DNA from: Aurelia coerulea
Lineage: Eukaryota > Cnidaria > Scyphozoa > Semaeostomeae > Ulmaridae
DNA length: 64,000 nucleotides
Reading direction: 5' to 3'
Assembly (NCBI GenBank): GCA_039566865.1
Contig: CM076951.1
Span: forward strand, 20,097,484 to 20,161,483
This document shows, in pieces, positions 1 to 11,829 of this stretch. The position numbers and the translations under genes are program-made. Position 1 is the first letter of the stretch, and every line of letters begins with the position of its first letter. The notes beneath the pieces were generated by a model. It worked only from the letters and a program-made list of their open reading frames with translations. It was not told the DNA's origin and made no database searches.

Positions 1-20
1 AATATAACGGAATTGTCAAT

Positions 21-440
21 TCAACTTTGGATCTCAATGCACGCTTCTTCAGTGATGCAATTAATGAGATCATTTTGTGGATCATGGGACCTGTACAAGA
101 CATGTTCCTTGTCCAAAATGGAGCGGGATTTATGGTTATAGTATGCAATGAGATCCATAAGCACCAAAATTGCACTGGTCCGATGACAATATGGACAGAC
201 AAGCCCTTGGGCAGACAAGAACACATGAGCATCAATGTGGTGGTGTAGCATCTTTGTATATTGTGATGCATTGTGGTTGTGACTTGTCACTTCTCTTTGC
301 CTGGCCTCACTTATAGCGCAAGTGACATCAATGTATTCAAGCAGTTTGTATGATGTGTGATTCATCATATGATTTTTGTATGCATCATGGCTGCCAGAAA
401 TATTCTTAAGGTTCCTCCCCGTCGATTTGAAGATGTTCAC
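21..440 (-). CDS. Unrecognised open reading frame of 139 codons
   Basis: I do not recognise this product. The frame is open for 139 codons with a Met start and a stop near the left edge of the window. It contains a single Cys-x2-Cys pair (VCPYC, about residue 82) and is rich in His and Asn, with no signal peptide or membrane segment. No partner exon, polyA signal or repeat family was seen next to it. It could be a chance ORF, an exon of a gene continuing beyond the window, or a transposon remnant. Confidence 0.2.
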   Translation of the reverse strand: MNIFKSTGRNLKNISGSHDAYKNHMMNHTSYKLLEYIDVTCAISEARQREVTSHNHNASQYTKMLHHHIDAHVFLSAQGLVCPYCHRTSAILVLMDLIAYYNHKSRSILDKEHVLYRSHDPQNDLINCITEEACIEIQS

Positions 441-1485
441 TTACACACATGACCCTTTCATCTATTCAATTCTATAGAATTCAAGATTAGTTGTACAATA
501 CAGAAAATTACACAACTTCAAGAACAAAGACAAAAGAACTCGCACAGCCAGAACATTTTTCGAAAATAAGAAAAATTTTCCAGCCACATAATACCTAGGG
601 TGTCGGTGGTGGTAATCGGACGGCGGTGGTAATCGGACACTCGCGAAAATATCTCAAAAACCAACAGAAAAGTATGTTACAAATGAAATCTATCAAAGAG
701 GGTATTTCTTGGTACTGAAAGCTAACATTATAGATACTAAACAACTTTACAAAACCCTTCACGAATGTAAAACACGCTAAAGAAGTTGTTTTTGTTGTGC
801 TTGGCAGTGTAGAAGTTATTGTTGCGAATATCACACCCCAGATTCAAAACTCTGAATCCGTTCCAGAAAGAAGCAAAAATCTTAAACAATCACTTAAATT
901 GGATGTCTAGCATTTAAGTAACTCAAAGAATTATGCAGAAGACTTAACACAGTTTCACTGAAGGGAGGACAGCGGATGCCATATCGAATTGTCTTAAAAG
1001 TTCATGGCGGTGGTTTTGGACACCAAGTGAATCAGTTTTTTTGGGAGCATGAATAAAGGTCAGATTTGAAATGTAATTGAATTTTGATATATTATTCATA
1101 AACATCCATACATATATCAATCGAAAATTGTAATGAGATAAAAAAACATTTTTCTAACGCATCTCTTAGTTTTTAGACTGTTTTGTGTTTACCGAGAGCT
1201 CTCCAGAATGTCATTAAGAGAACCGACATTCAAACTATTTTTTCCCATTCAAGAATAGAAAAAAGACAAGAAAAATGAAGCAAAAGAGTTTATAGATGGA
1301 ACAATTGCCAAGTATAAACAGAAAAATAATTTCCTTGGCACATTCTGCATTGTGAACCCACTGTCCGAAAACCACTACCACGGTCCGAAAACCACCGCCA
1401 AGATCAGTCTAAAAAACATTGTTGTCAAAGAAAAGCTGGCAAAGTAAAAAACCAAAACACTTCGGGAAGATATGTCCAAATACCT

Positions 1486-3440
1486 TTTTTTTTTATATTC
1501 ATTTGAAAATTACAATATATGTTTACAAGCTACACTACTTTACAAAATTACTATACAACTATACAATACTACTGGAACGATACCCCGAGGAGCAAAAGGC
1601 TATGACTACCCCAAAGCCATTTTGACATAGATATTAAAACTAAAAATTAAAACTAAAGTCTAAAACTAAAGCTGAAGTCTGTCTCAAATTACATGCCACG
1701 GGAAAAGTCTGCGATCGAAACAAAATTTAAGTGTTTGGATGGGTAATTAGACATTGTTGCAGATATTGCGTGGCATCTAATTCGAGACAGACGTTTAACA
1801 TACAACAAAAAGAAGAGCAAAATAGAAGCAAAGAAAAGAAGAACACATTTACTTAAATGAGACTTGGTGGTTGTGATTGTGTGGCTTATAACGGAGTGTG
1901 AAGTTTTCTAATCAAATCGACCGGATTTGTGGATAAATTTTAAAGTTAGTAGGAGTATATTTTTATTGAGTTCGTTGGGAAAATTTTTACCACCATACAA
2001 TAAAATTTGCAATAGAACGTTATTTTGGAGATTAGTATATCCAAATGGTCGTATTAAAGCAAAAACTCCAGCGAGAAGATATCTGCGTGGTACTGCAAAG
2101 GATGGGCAAAGCAACAAAAAGTGTTCTGTATCAGACCTGCCAAGTCCCCCGGTTTGACCGGGGGACTCCCGGTATGCCACTGATTCCCCCGCCCTCACGG
2201 TACACCACGAAAATCCCCCGGTAAGATGTAATTTTAAGTAAGTTCACCATTAAACGTTGCTGCTTTCAACTGTAGCTTGAAATTCTTGGCTTTTAGCTGC
2301 ATTTTAAACTTCTCCATAAGGCTAGCCTTATTTTGACAGTCACTGATGAATAAATAAATACTATTTTTCTTTTTCTTTCTTTCTTTCAACGTTCGTTGTT
2401 TTGATTCTTCGAAACTGCCTCACAACATTCGGAACCAACCTCGTTCCCAACTGCCTCTGGCTCAACTAGACTGGAATTGAGGTTACGGCCCACAACAACA
2501 ACAGTTTGAGTTTTTCGCGCCGGTTTTTTGTCAAACAAAAGCAAATCCTTTTCTTTTGGAACATGATTTGCAGAAGAAGCAATAAAATAGATTCAAATTG
2601 AAAGATGGCAAAGCGAAGCATTAGGCCTAACCTGAATGAACCTGAACATGAAGCAAAGATTTGTAAAGTCTCTGGATCAGCTAAGTATAAATCTAAATTT
2701 AAGAGTGAATGGGAGAAATTGTACCCAGTGAGAGCAGTAAAAAAGGATAGGTATGCATTTTCATGTGTTATGTGTTATGTTATTTTAAATTGTTGAGTAA
2801 ATTGAAACCCAAAATGCACTGTTTTTTCAAAGTAAAGTCAATGTGTAAATTGCTGGAAATGCATTTTTAGCCAATCTTAGATCACTAATTTTCAAAATTT
2901 TCTGGGGGAGCATGCCCCCAGACCCCCCTAGCAGTGGCTACACGGCTCGAAAAATTTTTGGCCCCACAACCTCCAGCTTTTTTACTTAACCAGGTTGGCA
3001 GGTCTGCTGTATCCTCAATACCATCGTTCGTAGGGCACATTGGATTTATGGTATCCCTAAAATTGTGGTTGAATTTGTGAAGGTTTAATTTGTTGAGACC
3101 GACCCTGAGTTGAGTGAGATAGGATAGACCTGTTGGGTCATGAATGCCAAAGATAGATCTAGTTATTGATAAAAGTTTCTTCTTAAAAACAGAAACAGAT
3201 GGTGCAAGTCTAATCTCAGGATCAAGTTCGTTCCATTCAGATAAGCAATGAGGATAGAAACTAGACTTAAATTTTTCTGTTCTGGCCTTTATTCGCCCAA
3301 TAACATCCTGGTTGCGAAGAGAGTAATGTAACTGTTGAAGTGGTGGGATTGGATCCCTAGTATAGACTGGAGTTAGATTATTAAGGATCTTGTAGAACAA
3401 AGTAAGGCCTCCAAATACCTGTCCATTCACCTGGTACTTT
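1486..3440 (-). pseudogene. LINE (CR1/L2/jockey-like) 3' fragment, ORF2 C-terminus and 3' UTR
   Basis: On the minus strand 3430-3013 encodes the tail of a reverse transcriptase polyprotein, with the stretch MCPTNDGIEDT followed, after an 875-bp insertion, by EHFLLLCPSF and the last 75 or so residues at 2125-1908. The same protein tail is uninterrupted at 41985-41593, which shows that the two halves belong together. Sequence 1907-1486 resembles the 3' UTR next to that second copy (shared GAGCAAAAGGCT). The element is a 5'-truncated retrotransposon relic with no RT core in the window. Confidence 0.75.
2132..3006. mobile_element. Non-autonomous DNA transposon inserted in the LINE (6-bp duplication)
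   Basis: The element starts CAGACCTGCCAA and ends TTGGCAGGTCTG, a 12-bp perfect inverted repeat. The host LINE hexamer CTGTAT is present on both sides (2126-2131 and 3007-3012), so this is a clean target duplication. Inside, on the plus strand at 2605-2760, a short frame reads KYKSKFKSEWEKLYP then KDRYAFSCVMC. This looks like the N-terminal zinc-finger region of hAT-type transposon proteins and ends at a possible donor GTATGC. The hAT assignment is an inference; the length (875 bp) rules out an autonomous copy. Confidence 0.6.
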
Positions 3441-3472
3441 TGGTTTTTGTTTTTAATTAAAGTTTCTTATGA

Positions 3473-3803
3473 AAATATTTAGTTTTCCTTAAGCGTCCGA
3501 TTACCACCGCCGGCACCCTAGTAATATTTTCCCAGTACTGAGTTCCTTAATTTTTTTGGTGTGATTAGACACGGAGGTGGTGCAAATATTTAGTTTTCCT
3601 TAAGCGTCCGATTACCACCGCCGGCACCCTAGTAGTATTTTCCAAGTACTGAGTTCCTTAATTTTTTGGTGTGATTAGACACGGCGGTGGTACAAATATT
3701 TGGTTTTCCTTACGCATCCGATTACCACCAACGGCACCCTGGTAATATTTTCCCAGTACTGAGTTCCTTAATTTTTTTGGTGTGATTAGACAGGCTTGTC
3801 TAT
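3473..3803. repeat. Three tandem copies of a 111-bp unit carrying a transposon end
   Basis: Units start with AAATATTTAGTTTTCC near 3473, 3584 and 3694, a spacing of 111 and 110 bp. Each contains TCCGATTACCACC and CACCCTAGTA, the reverse complement of the terminal repeat seen near 593. Tandem amplification of a transposon end is therefore the simplest description. Confidence 0.8.
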
Positions 3804-3950
3804 TAATTGTCGATTAATATTTCAACTCTCAATCCACCAATATCAACGAACTAGGTATTAATCTTCAAGTTAACTATCAAAGAGTACTTCAAAACTTACT
3901 AGAGATTGATTCGACATAAATTCTTATCGCTAGCCCTGATCAAATCTGTT

Positions 3951-3973
3951 ACCTTTTTTTTGGGACACCCGGT
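3951..3973. mobile_element. Solo right end of a TA-flanked palindromic element
   Basis: TTTTTTTTGGGACACCCGG followed by TA is the shared right end of the CCGGGTGTCCC families described below. No matching left end was found nearby, so this is a truncated relic. Confidence 0.5.
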
Positions 3974-3979
3974 ATTAAT

Positions 3980-6558
3980 CCTAAAGTTACTAAAATCATC
4001 TGCAGAGGGGGCAAGCTAAATCCCACCAATCTTACCGCAGGAAGTGGAAAAGAGCAATGTACTGTATTTTCAATGATAACTGCAGGGGGTACCAATTGCA
4101 CACCCTTTATCCTGTATAGCGCAAAGAATCTATACCACAACTAGATAGAAGGAGGGTCACAAGGAGCTCCCTTTGTTGTCACTGCAAATGGATGGATTGA
4201 ATCGGAGCTTTGGCTTCTCTCGTGAAATGTGTGGAGATTGTTCCAAAGCCGTTGCTCTTAATTTACGATCGTCACATGACGCCATGTTGCTCTGAAAACG
4301 GTTGAGATAGTGAGAGAGAATTATATTATGATGCCATGTCTACCAGCACTTTGCTCGCATCTTCTTCAGCCTCTCGGTGTAGGCATTTTCAAGCAATGGA
4401 AGGAGACATGAGAAAGAATACTGAAGGACTGGTACAAGGAATCTGAACTGAGAACTGTAAGCAAGAACGTCTTCTCGAAATAAATTGCACTGCTGTACCA
4501 CCGTGCTAACAAGGAAGCAGGGGGACAACAGCATGCTTCTGACAAATTCATGTGCTTCCTGTGTCAAGGAATGGTCTAGAGCAATGGTCAGATTGCGACC
4601 AACATATTGTTGCTTGGACACATGCAGGAAGCATTCCACAGGACTTTGATCATTAGCAAGAATTTGTCTGCCAAATTTGTGAAGGATTATGACTCTCGTG
4701 TTTACAAAAATAACCACAATGCATCAAATATATTGCTGAAGCAACATTGAGTCTGGTTAATTTTGATCGGTATTGATTGATTTTAATTGAATTTTAATTG
4801 ATTTTAATTTGATTTAATTGATTTTAATTTGATTGATTTTACATACGTACCAAGTATATAAAATAAGTGATTCCATTTCCTTGTTGATTATCCTATGCCA
4901 GGACATGATAAGACCGCAACTAGATAGAGGTTTTTTCCTTCTCCTTTATAGTATGAACATAGTTTCTCCTTGGGAATCTAAAGATCTTGCTGCGGCCTGT
5001 ATAAATTACCTATTGCCTCAAATATGTAAATACCTCCAACAAGGCATTTAAAAGTCTATAAAACATCTGTGTTTTGGGATGAAGTGGGTAAAGTGAACCA
5101 CCTGGCCGCTTGCCAAAACATGCTGATGAAAGGATACTTTTCAGTCCTTTAGAATAAAAAACATGCATCAATATTTCAGCAATGGCCATAATGTCACTTT
5201 GGCGCAATCAGATTTATACTTGTATCACCTAAACAAGGCGAGCCAAGGAAAACGCCAAGTTGGGGCAAAATAATTCATCACAAGAAAACAAACGAGTTCA
5301 ATTAACAATACATTACAAGATACTGATACATAAATATATAGCATGTAATTCTACATTATGTAAAAATTCCTCCCTTGCTGTTAGGCTAAATTGCAAAAGG
5401 TAGTTGGATGGGAGCAAAAATCAGCAGTATTAGGCATAGCTGGCACTAGCGAATTGCATCAGACCTCAAGACTGAGGGAAATAGTGTAGGGAGCATATTT
5501 ATATGAATATGCTCTACCCCAAATAAGGCCAAATGGAATTAGGAGCCCTGAAGGCTATTGGCTCAAAATTGCATCAGCTAGCATCTGATGCAAGATAGAA
5601 TTGCTGATGAAGCATGACTGGAGGGCTGATGCAATCTGGAAAGGCCTAGGCCTTGTGATAAACCATTCAGACCCAACTGGAACTCCCCAAATTTAGACAA
5701 ACATTGTAAATTTACCCAATAAAAGTTTGTATCTCCATTTGTTCTTTTTCTATTAATTTTCAGTCTACTCCACAATGAATGCAAGATCCATTTTCATTTA
5801 CTACACATTTCAGTTTACTCAATACTCGACTAAATAATATTCTATGGTTACACATACAACTAGTGATACGACATATCAGAGTCATTCAACATTCAGCAAG
5901 CAATCATATGCTTACAACTCAGCACAGATTTACTAACGTGGTATGATGCAACTTTTCTAGAACATTTGGTACATTTCTACTGCGTCTGCAATTTTTACGC
6001 ATTAGTCAGATTTATTGTCCATGCGGAACAATAAAAGACAAAAAAGGTTAAATCTACTGTGTGACTGTCACGTGATGGAACTGCAGGTATTCCCTGACAC
6101 ACCTCCCTCTTGAATGATTACATCGCGCACATTAAGATTCTCGAATTTTTTTTCCATTCTGCATTAAAGCATGGATGACCTTTTCCCCGATATCCGAAAA
6201 AGCTCCAACAATATCCTTGCTTAAATAGCTACTTATGTCTATTATTCGGCCTCAGCAGAAAAAAGGTTTGAATTCACTATTGCACACAGCAATTTGGTCC
6301 TGCAAAATAATTCCCAAAGTTTCGTATGTCTCTTGAAAGTCTGGTTGCCTTTGAAGAGAAAGCTGAGCATCAATCAACCGCAACATCTTAGCTTCATTGA
6401 TTTCCCTAGCATACGACTTACCTCTGTAGAGACCCTTACCTGACTTGTGCGCGGTACTTTGTTATCATGATTAATTGTTATGTTGATCAGTCCTGGATTT
6501 TACTGGACAGCTTAGGACAGTAGAGAATTGGGATCGAGTTTAGTTATTTTTAGAGATC
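3980..6558. other. No gene recognised
   Basis: Open frames here are short and match nothing I recognise. There is a low-complexity stretch at about 4755-4842 made of TTGATTTTAAT variants. The rest is ordinary AT-rich sequence. Confidence 0.5.
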
Positions 6559-6561
6559 TTA

Positions 6562-7100
6562 GGGCCTGATTACATGGGCGAGTTGACCCGCTTGTAGCTC
6601 GTTTCCGGCTCATTGAGTTGTCCCAATGCTTCGGTCTGATCCTTCTGGAAAACAATTTGCGATTACATGAAGCCAGCCAACCCGCTTTACCGGGTTGGCT
6701 CGTTTTTCGAAAGTGGGTCAACCCGGCCAGGCGAGCTGGCCTTTCCCATGTAATTGCAGCAAACCCGACCAGGCGAGCTGGCCTTTCCCATATAATAGCA
6801 GCAAACCCGGCCAGGCGAGCTGGCCTTTCCCATGTAATTGCAGCAAACCCGGCCAGGCGAGCTGGCCTTTCCCATATAATAGCAGCAACCGAGTCAACGC
6901 CGGGTTGGCTCGTTGTATACGCATGCGCTTTGACTGTGAATCATCAACTAAAGCCTCGCTTTGGTTTCAGCCGGGTTGGCTCAGGGCCAGAGCCGAGCTA
7001 CAGGCGGGTCAACTCTCCCATGGAATCACGATCACTGGCAAGCCAGAGCAGAGCTACATCCGAGCTACAAGCGGGTCAACTCGCCCATGTAATCAGGCCC
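6562..7100. mobile_element. PIF/Harbinger-like palindromic MITE (TTA duplication)
   Basis: The element begins GGGCCTGATTACATGGGC and ends with its exact complement GCCCATGTAATCAGGCCC. TTA flanks both sides (6559-6561 and 7101-7103). A 3-bp TTA/TAA duplication and ends starting GGG are the known signature of the PIF/Harbinger superfamily. There is no transposase frame. The inner part holds four tandem 42-bp units and several GGGTTGGCTCG or GCGGGTCAACTCG motifs, so the whole copy is built from short inverted and direct motifs. Confidence 0.7.
6724..6890. repeat. Four tandem copies of a 42-bp GC-rich unit inside the MITE
   Basis: GGCCAGGCGAGCTGGCC followed by TTTCCCATGTAATTGCAGC repeats four times with alternating variants (ATGTAATTG and ATATAATAG). 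Frames across it on both strands give spurious repetitive proteins because 42 is divisible by three. Confidence 0.85.
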
Positions 7101-7103
7101 TTA

Positions 7104-8390
7104 GAGAGTGAGCAAGGGAAAAGAGATGGCAAATCTTAGATTTTAACGCAGGATAGTGAATTGAGAATTCTGGTGTGGTGCAACACATTAAAACAGTGGC
7201 TATCCTACCAATTGAAAGTGATCAGTGTCGTCACATTTGATCCTGCCAGGACGAAGACCTGGAGAATCATTAAATCCATCAATGGACGTATTTTCAATCA
7301 ATTCTGCTTGGATTCTGCTTGATTAAACTGAAACTCGGTTCAATAGAAATAAGAGTGGGACCCACATATCAGTGAGTTGCCATGATGTCCACCATTGGAG
7401 TAACACATGTTCCACTTCAAATGCTTCAGAGAATGTATCATGTATCATGTATCAGAGAATGAACAAGAGAGAATGTACTTAAAACCCTGCAAGCAAGAAC
7501 TTTCTTTTCCAAACACACAGACACAGATTTTTTGAGGTACAGTTAAGGAATATAGACTGACGCGACCTGAACCATTTACATCCAAGACTCAAAGTTTATT
7601 TTCAATGTGATTGATATCAATGACTTTTTGAGGGTTTTAAGGTTGATTGTTCTTGACAAGAGCATCATATCTTTCTCTGTGTGCCTTTTTTAAAAAAATA
7701 AGGTTCCTATTTTCTTATGTTCTCGTTTTCAGGGCTGGGCTTTACTGTAATCATACAATACCATATTTCAATTTCGATATCTGGTGCTCAGGAAGAGGGG
7801 TGGCTGCGCCTTTGGCTTGCTGCTCCCTCCGGTCAGCGATGGGGGTCCATGGTTTTTTCCAATGGATCTCTGGCTCTAGTGGTTGCCAGTGTGGCAGGCC
7901 AGGCTGGTGGGGCGTTGCCATCTGTCCGTGGGCTGGGTGTCCTGCCCTCTTGCACTTGCGTCAGAGATTACCTTTTATGGGGTAGATGGTCTTCTTTTTC
8001 AATTATCGCAATGGTCCATAACAAGGCATTTTGATGTGGCTGGACTTATTCATCCTTGATGCGTAAAACAACACTTCTTTTCATTAACACCTCCAGATAG
8101 AATTAGAGCATATTTAGTTTAGTTTATTTTCAAATTTGATTAGTTTCATTTTACCATGTAATTAGAAGCTACATTTATTTATTTGAATCAAAATAAGACG
8201 ACAACAACAACAACAACAACAACAAATTAACTACAGGTTGTTCAGGAAATTGCCAACCATAATTTACAATTTCAGCAGTTGGTAAGGTTTGAATAAGTGA
8301 AATGTTTACCATTTGAAATGAAAACAACGCATCTATCCAATTATATGCAGCTTGGATGCACAATAGAATTATTTAGCATTTAATTGATAC
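7104..8390. other. No gene recognised
   Basis: Frames of 105-112 codons at 7647-8034 overlap each other and have no recognisable domain. A (CAA)n microsatellite lies at about 8198-8225. Nothing else can be supported. Confidence 0.5.
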
Positions 8391-9666
8391 TTAAAGGTAA
8401 TGTGTGCATGTAAGTACAGTGACTTTGCTATTTTCATGTGATATTTCATATCGGCTTCTGTAAAATGCAGGTATGCAGGTCCGATAAAATGCGGGTCCCA
8501 CTCCAAGATTGGTGGCGGGTCTCAGTGTGTAAGGCGTGCTACAGCGGTCGACGGGTGTTGAGAGGCTTATGTCCACCTCCTGTTTTCATCCTCGAATGCT
8601 TGCGTTCAATCCAACACTGCACAGAAGATAGGGCTTGTTCTGGTTTGTTTACCTATAGCAAGGATGTACCGTTAGTGCCAAACTTCAGCAAGGAACTCAT
8701 ATGATATAACAGCGACGTACCGATCTAGTCAGACACGAGTTCCGGAGAAAAGAACATGTAAATGTTCCCTGGGAGTTCTTCCTACCTGACGTTTTGCATA
8801 TGTCAAGGAACATATTTGCAGCAGTGTTATAAACTGTAATATGATTACTAAGAAATAACAAAGTCAATAGGAAATGAGAAACAGCGTAAGAAACTAAACT
8901 TAAAATTTGAAAACTTTCATGTTGAAATCACAAAAAGACACTAGTGCCTCCTATTTCTTTGGTAAAAAGTATCGAACGATGCAAAGGGACTTCCCCATGT
9001 GAAGGGATCCCCTCCAAGTACAAAGTTCTCCCATATTTGCATTGGGATTGAAATTCTTTGCAAGCTGTGACTCAGGATCTTTTCATTGATCAGGTACGAT
9101 TTCACAATGAATTTTTCTTTTTGTGACCTTTGTGGCGATGTGCGTCACCATTCAATCCATAGAAATGATTCAATCCCATCGATATTGCAAGGGTTTCGCT
9201 TGATGAATTGCAGCAGTGATGAATTGCTGTCACAGCAGGAAAGCTAATGGGAACTGGTGACTATCGCTTCGTTCTGTACAAAGGGCTCCTTGCCCCATAC
9301 AACAGCCGTTTGTCTGTGGCCATGGGACCTACATTCAAAAAGACCCGCAGACCCGCATTTTATCGGACCTGTGGACCCGCATTTTACAGAAGCCGTATGT
9401 CATATGATCATTTTACCATTGATTTGTAAAGATAGCCAGCTCTAATATAAGCAAACTGATGACTTACTTGCACCTGTGATTCCCAAGCTGAACCCAAAGT
9501 CTCACAGCAGGCAGCCTCGCTGTGAAATTTAAATTCTAGTTTTGCATGTGATCAGCTACATTCTACCAATCACAGTGCGCTTCTGGGGCTCTTCATCAGC
9601 ATCGTGTCAGCACATTTTGACAAGAGTGTTTACGCTGCTGTACTTGCATAGACACATTACCTTTAA
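8391..9666. mobile_element. TTAA-flanked palindromic element
   Basis: The ends are TTAAAGGTAATGTGTGCATG and CATAGACACATTACCTTTAA, with TTAA at 8391-8394 and 9663-9666. Further in, the arms pair again: GGCTTCTGTAAAATGC at 8453 against GCATTTTACAGAAGCC near 9391, with tandem GACCCGCATTTTA motifs between. A TTAA target is typical of piggyBac and Kolobok superfamilies. No transposase is encoded. Confidence 0.65.
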
Positions 9667-11279
9667 GTGAGCATGGCTAATGTCTAATGCATCGTACTGC
9701 AAGAGTAATAAAGACACTTTCACAAAAAGTTACAAAACAGATTTTAATGAAAAATTTTCAGGCCTCAAAATATATGCCCTTTGGTAGGAAACGTAAGAAA
9801 TTATTCCAAAGAGATACAATTAACTGAATTGACAACAAGAGCTCCCATCTCCCACAAAGTTGATTTTTGCCTTTATTGAATCCTTTTTTACATTTAAAAT
9901 AGGCGAAACATCAATTAAGTAATATAATCAATGTGCCTAAGCTGGATATCATGTGAAAGAAGATATCTTCTGCTTTAAGAGTGCTTGCATCACAGTTATC
10001 AAAATCTTATCAAATTTTGAAAACTTTCAACTGGACAGTTGCATGTTTATGAAACACCCCTTTTTAACTTCAGCTGGGCAAGCAAGGGGCATGATGTTTG
10101 TGCAGACATTGTTCACGAGAACTACTGGCTAATAAACTCAGACATGTCATGCACACATGACAAGAAGAGGAGAACAGGAGCTGTTGGTATACTCGGCAAC
10201 TGTAATCCACGGGTCACCAGGTCATGTAATCGGCGGGTCACCAGGTCATGTAATCCACGGGTCACTATATTAGCGGCCTGTGGTCAAGCGGCTATAGCTG
10301 CGAGCATTCTTGCGCATACTGGTCTGTGCAAGATAAGGGTGGCATCGATCTTTCTTAGCTCATGCCCACGCATGATGCTCTTTGAAATACCTTAACAATT
10401 TAAAGAATTCACGCAAGTCCTTAGAAACCAATGATTGATACCAAGATAACGGGCATTTTCCATTTGAGTGGAATATCACACTGCATGGAATTGGAATTCG
10501 ACCTTGAGTTATTGCTCAATGTTGGTATACTGCGCTGCAGCATTCAAGCATCATCCTTTCCGGCTTTCAGACTCATCAGCAGATCCTTGAACTCCTAGCT
10601 GACCCTCAGCTAGTCAAATTTGTTAAAGTGTCAACGCTTTTGTTGCATCAATGATGTACGAATCACCTTCCATCATAACACTCAATTTGCATGACAAATT
10701 ATTTGGCAAAATGTTGAGCAATACCCTTAGCTTGAATGAAAAAGTGTCACTGACGCTTTCGCATTTTTGATAAATCATTTCGACTCCAATGTTATTTTGA
10801 CTATCCCCGTTGCTGATTGGCCTGGTGCATTCAACATATCCTCTTTTCTTTCCTTTTCTTTTAATCCGTACAATGTGGCCTATTGCATACCCACATGATT
10901 CTTTTGAGCTTTAAATGGCCCAATGAGCAAAGAGACTTGCCAACTCATCATCTACTCCATTTTTCTCTGAAACTTGACCTTTGCTTATTGGTGCTCTCAC
11001 TTGAATCACACGGTATTCAAAACTTTGTTTTTGTTCAGTTGAGCTTTTGTACCGCACTCCTACTCCAGGAATTCTCATTGTCGCAAAAATGTTGTCGTCT
11101 CAGGTTTTATCTTGTTCTTCAAGTTCAGTTTTTTAGTAGCATTGGGAGCGGCCAGTAGACATTGTCCCTGGGCAAAACAGGGGTTTAAGAAGGTACCAGA
11201 CAGGGAGTCCATTCAGGTGCATGAATTGAACTCTAACTTCACAGCGCTCAGTGGAGACATCCAATATAATACCATAAGC
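9667..11279. other. No gene recognised; short GGGTCACCAGGTCATGTAAT repeats
   Basis: At about 10197-10268 the motif GGGTCACC-AGGTCATGTAAT occurs in two to three tandem copies. It resembles the GC-rich sub-repeats of the MITE at 6.6-7.1 kb. The rest shows only short frames. Confidence 0.45.
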
Positions 11280-11820
11280 TCAAACTTTTATCGATTCAAC
11301 TGATATTGAGAGACCTTCGCCATTTGACACAGTCACTTTCTCTGGCACAGATCTTTTCTTTGCGTTTTGCTTCAGCGTAGCTGTAGCCTTACCCGTTTCT
11401 GGAGGCTTGCTAAGGTCAGGGTGGCCAGGGGAGAGAACGGGCTCCAGATCTTCCTTCCATAAATACGAATATGCACTATAGTATGCCTCATGGGAGTCGC
11501 TAAAATGTATTTTCACCATACAATGCCGCAAAGCTCCGTTTTACTTTCAACCATCTCGCTTTCGCGTCAAGCTTTACTGCCATGTGATAGTGAAGTCCAT
11601 ATTCGGCATCATCACTATCGTGATGTTCTTCTCAACAGACAATCCAATGAAGAACTTCCTTTCCGCTCTCCCTCCAAACTTCCACTACGGACTCGCCAAA
11701 GCTCTCTTTTGTTGGAAACTTACTCAGATCTGCCTTGCTATATGTAAGCAAATACACCTGCCTTTGCACTCGTTTACCTAGATTGTAGCTGAGATTCTCC
11801 ATCATTCCTTCCTCACACAA
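11280..11820 (-). pseudogene. Decayed HUH-type Rep endonuclease gene (CRESS Rep-like)
   Basis: The minus strand carries the three ordered motifs of rolling-circle replication initiators: VYLLTYS (motif I) near 11757-11737, HYHMAVKL (motif II, two His separated by one residue) near 11593-11570, and YLWKED (motif III, Tyr and Lys) near 11468-11451. Spacing of roughly 50-60 and 40 residues fits the family. Two breaks are visible: an in-frame TGA just after IVC at about 11634-11632, and a frameshift between motif II and motif III near 11510-11530. No superfamily 3 helicase domain follows, and the frame ends at 11280. The nearest known relatives are geminivirus-like and other circular ssDNA Rep proteins and their genomic or transposon-borne copies. 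I could not decide between an endogenised viral gene and a host transposon family. Confidence 0.6.
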
Positions 11821-11829
11821 AACTGACTG

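Larger units (their letters stand above)
591..3524. mobile_element. Possible TA-flanked element with GGTGGTAATCGGAC terminal repeats
   Basis: The left end at about 593-645 (CTAGGGTGTCGGTGGTGG, then a second copy of GGCGGTGGTAATCGGAC) is the reverse complement of the right end at about 3500-3524, which reads TCCGATTACCACCGCCGG then CACCCTAGTA. TA lies outside both ends. A related inner pair with GGCGGTGGTTTTGGAC at 1004 and its complement at about 1365-1403 looks like a smaller nested copy. The LINE fragment and the hAT-like element below sit inside. The right end is repeated three times in tandem, so the true boundary is uncertain. Confidence 0.35.

Noticed and set aside
2605..2796. Independent small zinc-finger gene
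   Set aside because: It is inside an element bounded by 12-bp inverted repeats and a 6-bp duplication, so it is treated as a transposon remnant.
6618..7139. Frames of 173 and 138 codons with ARRAGLSH repeats
   Set aside because: They lie inside a PIF/Harbinger-type MITE and its 42-bp tandem units, and are open on both strands.
7647..8034. Possible gene around two overlapping frames of 105-112 codons
   Set aside because: Different frames overlap, no domain or splice evidence was found, and composition is ordinary.
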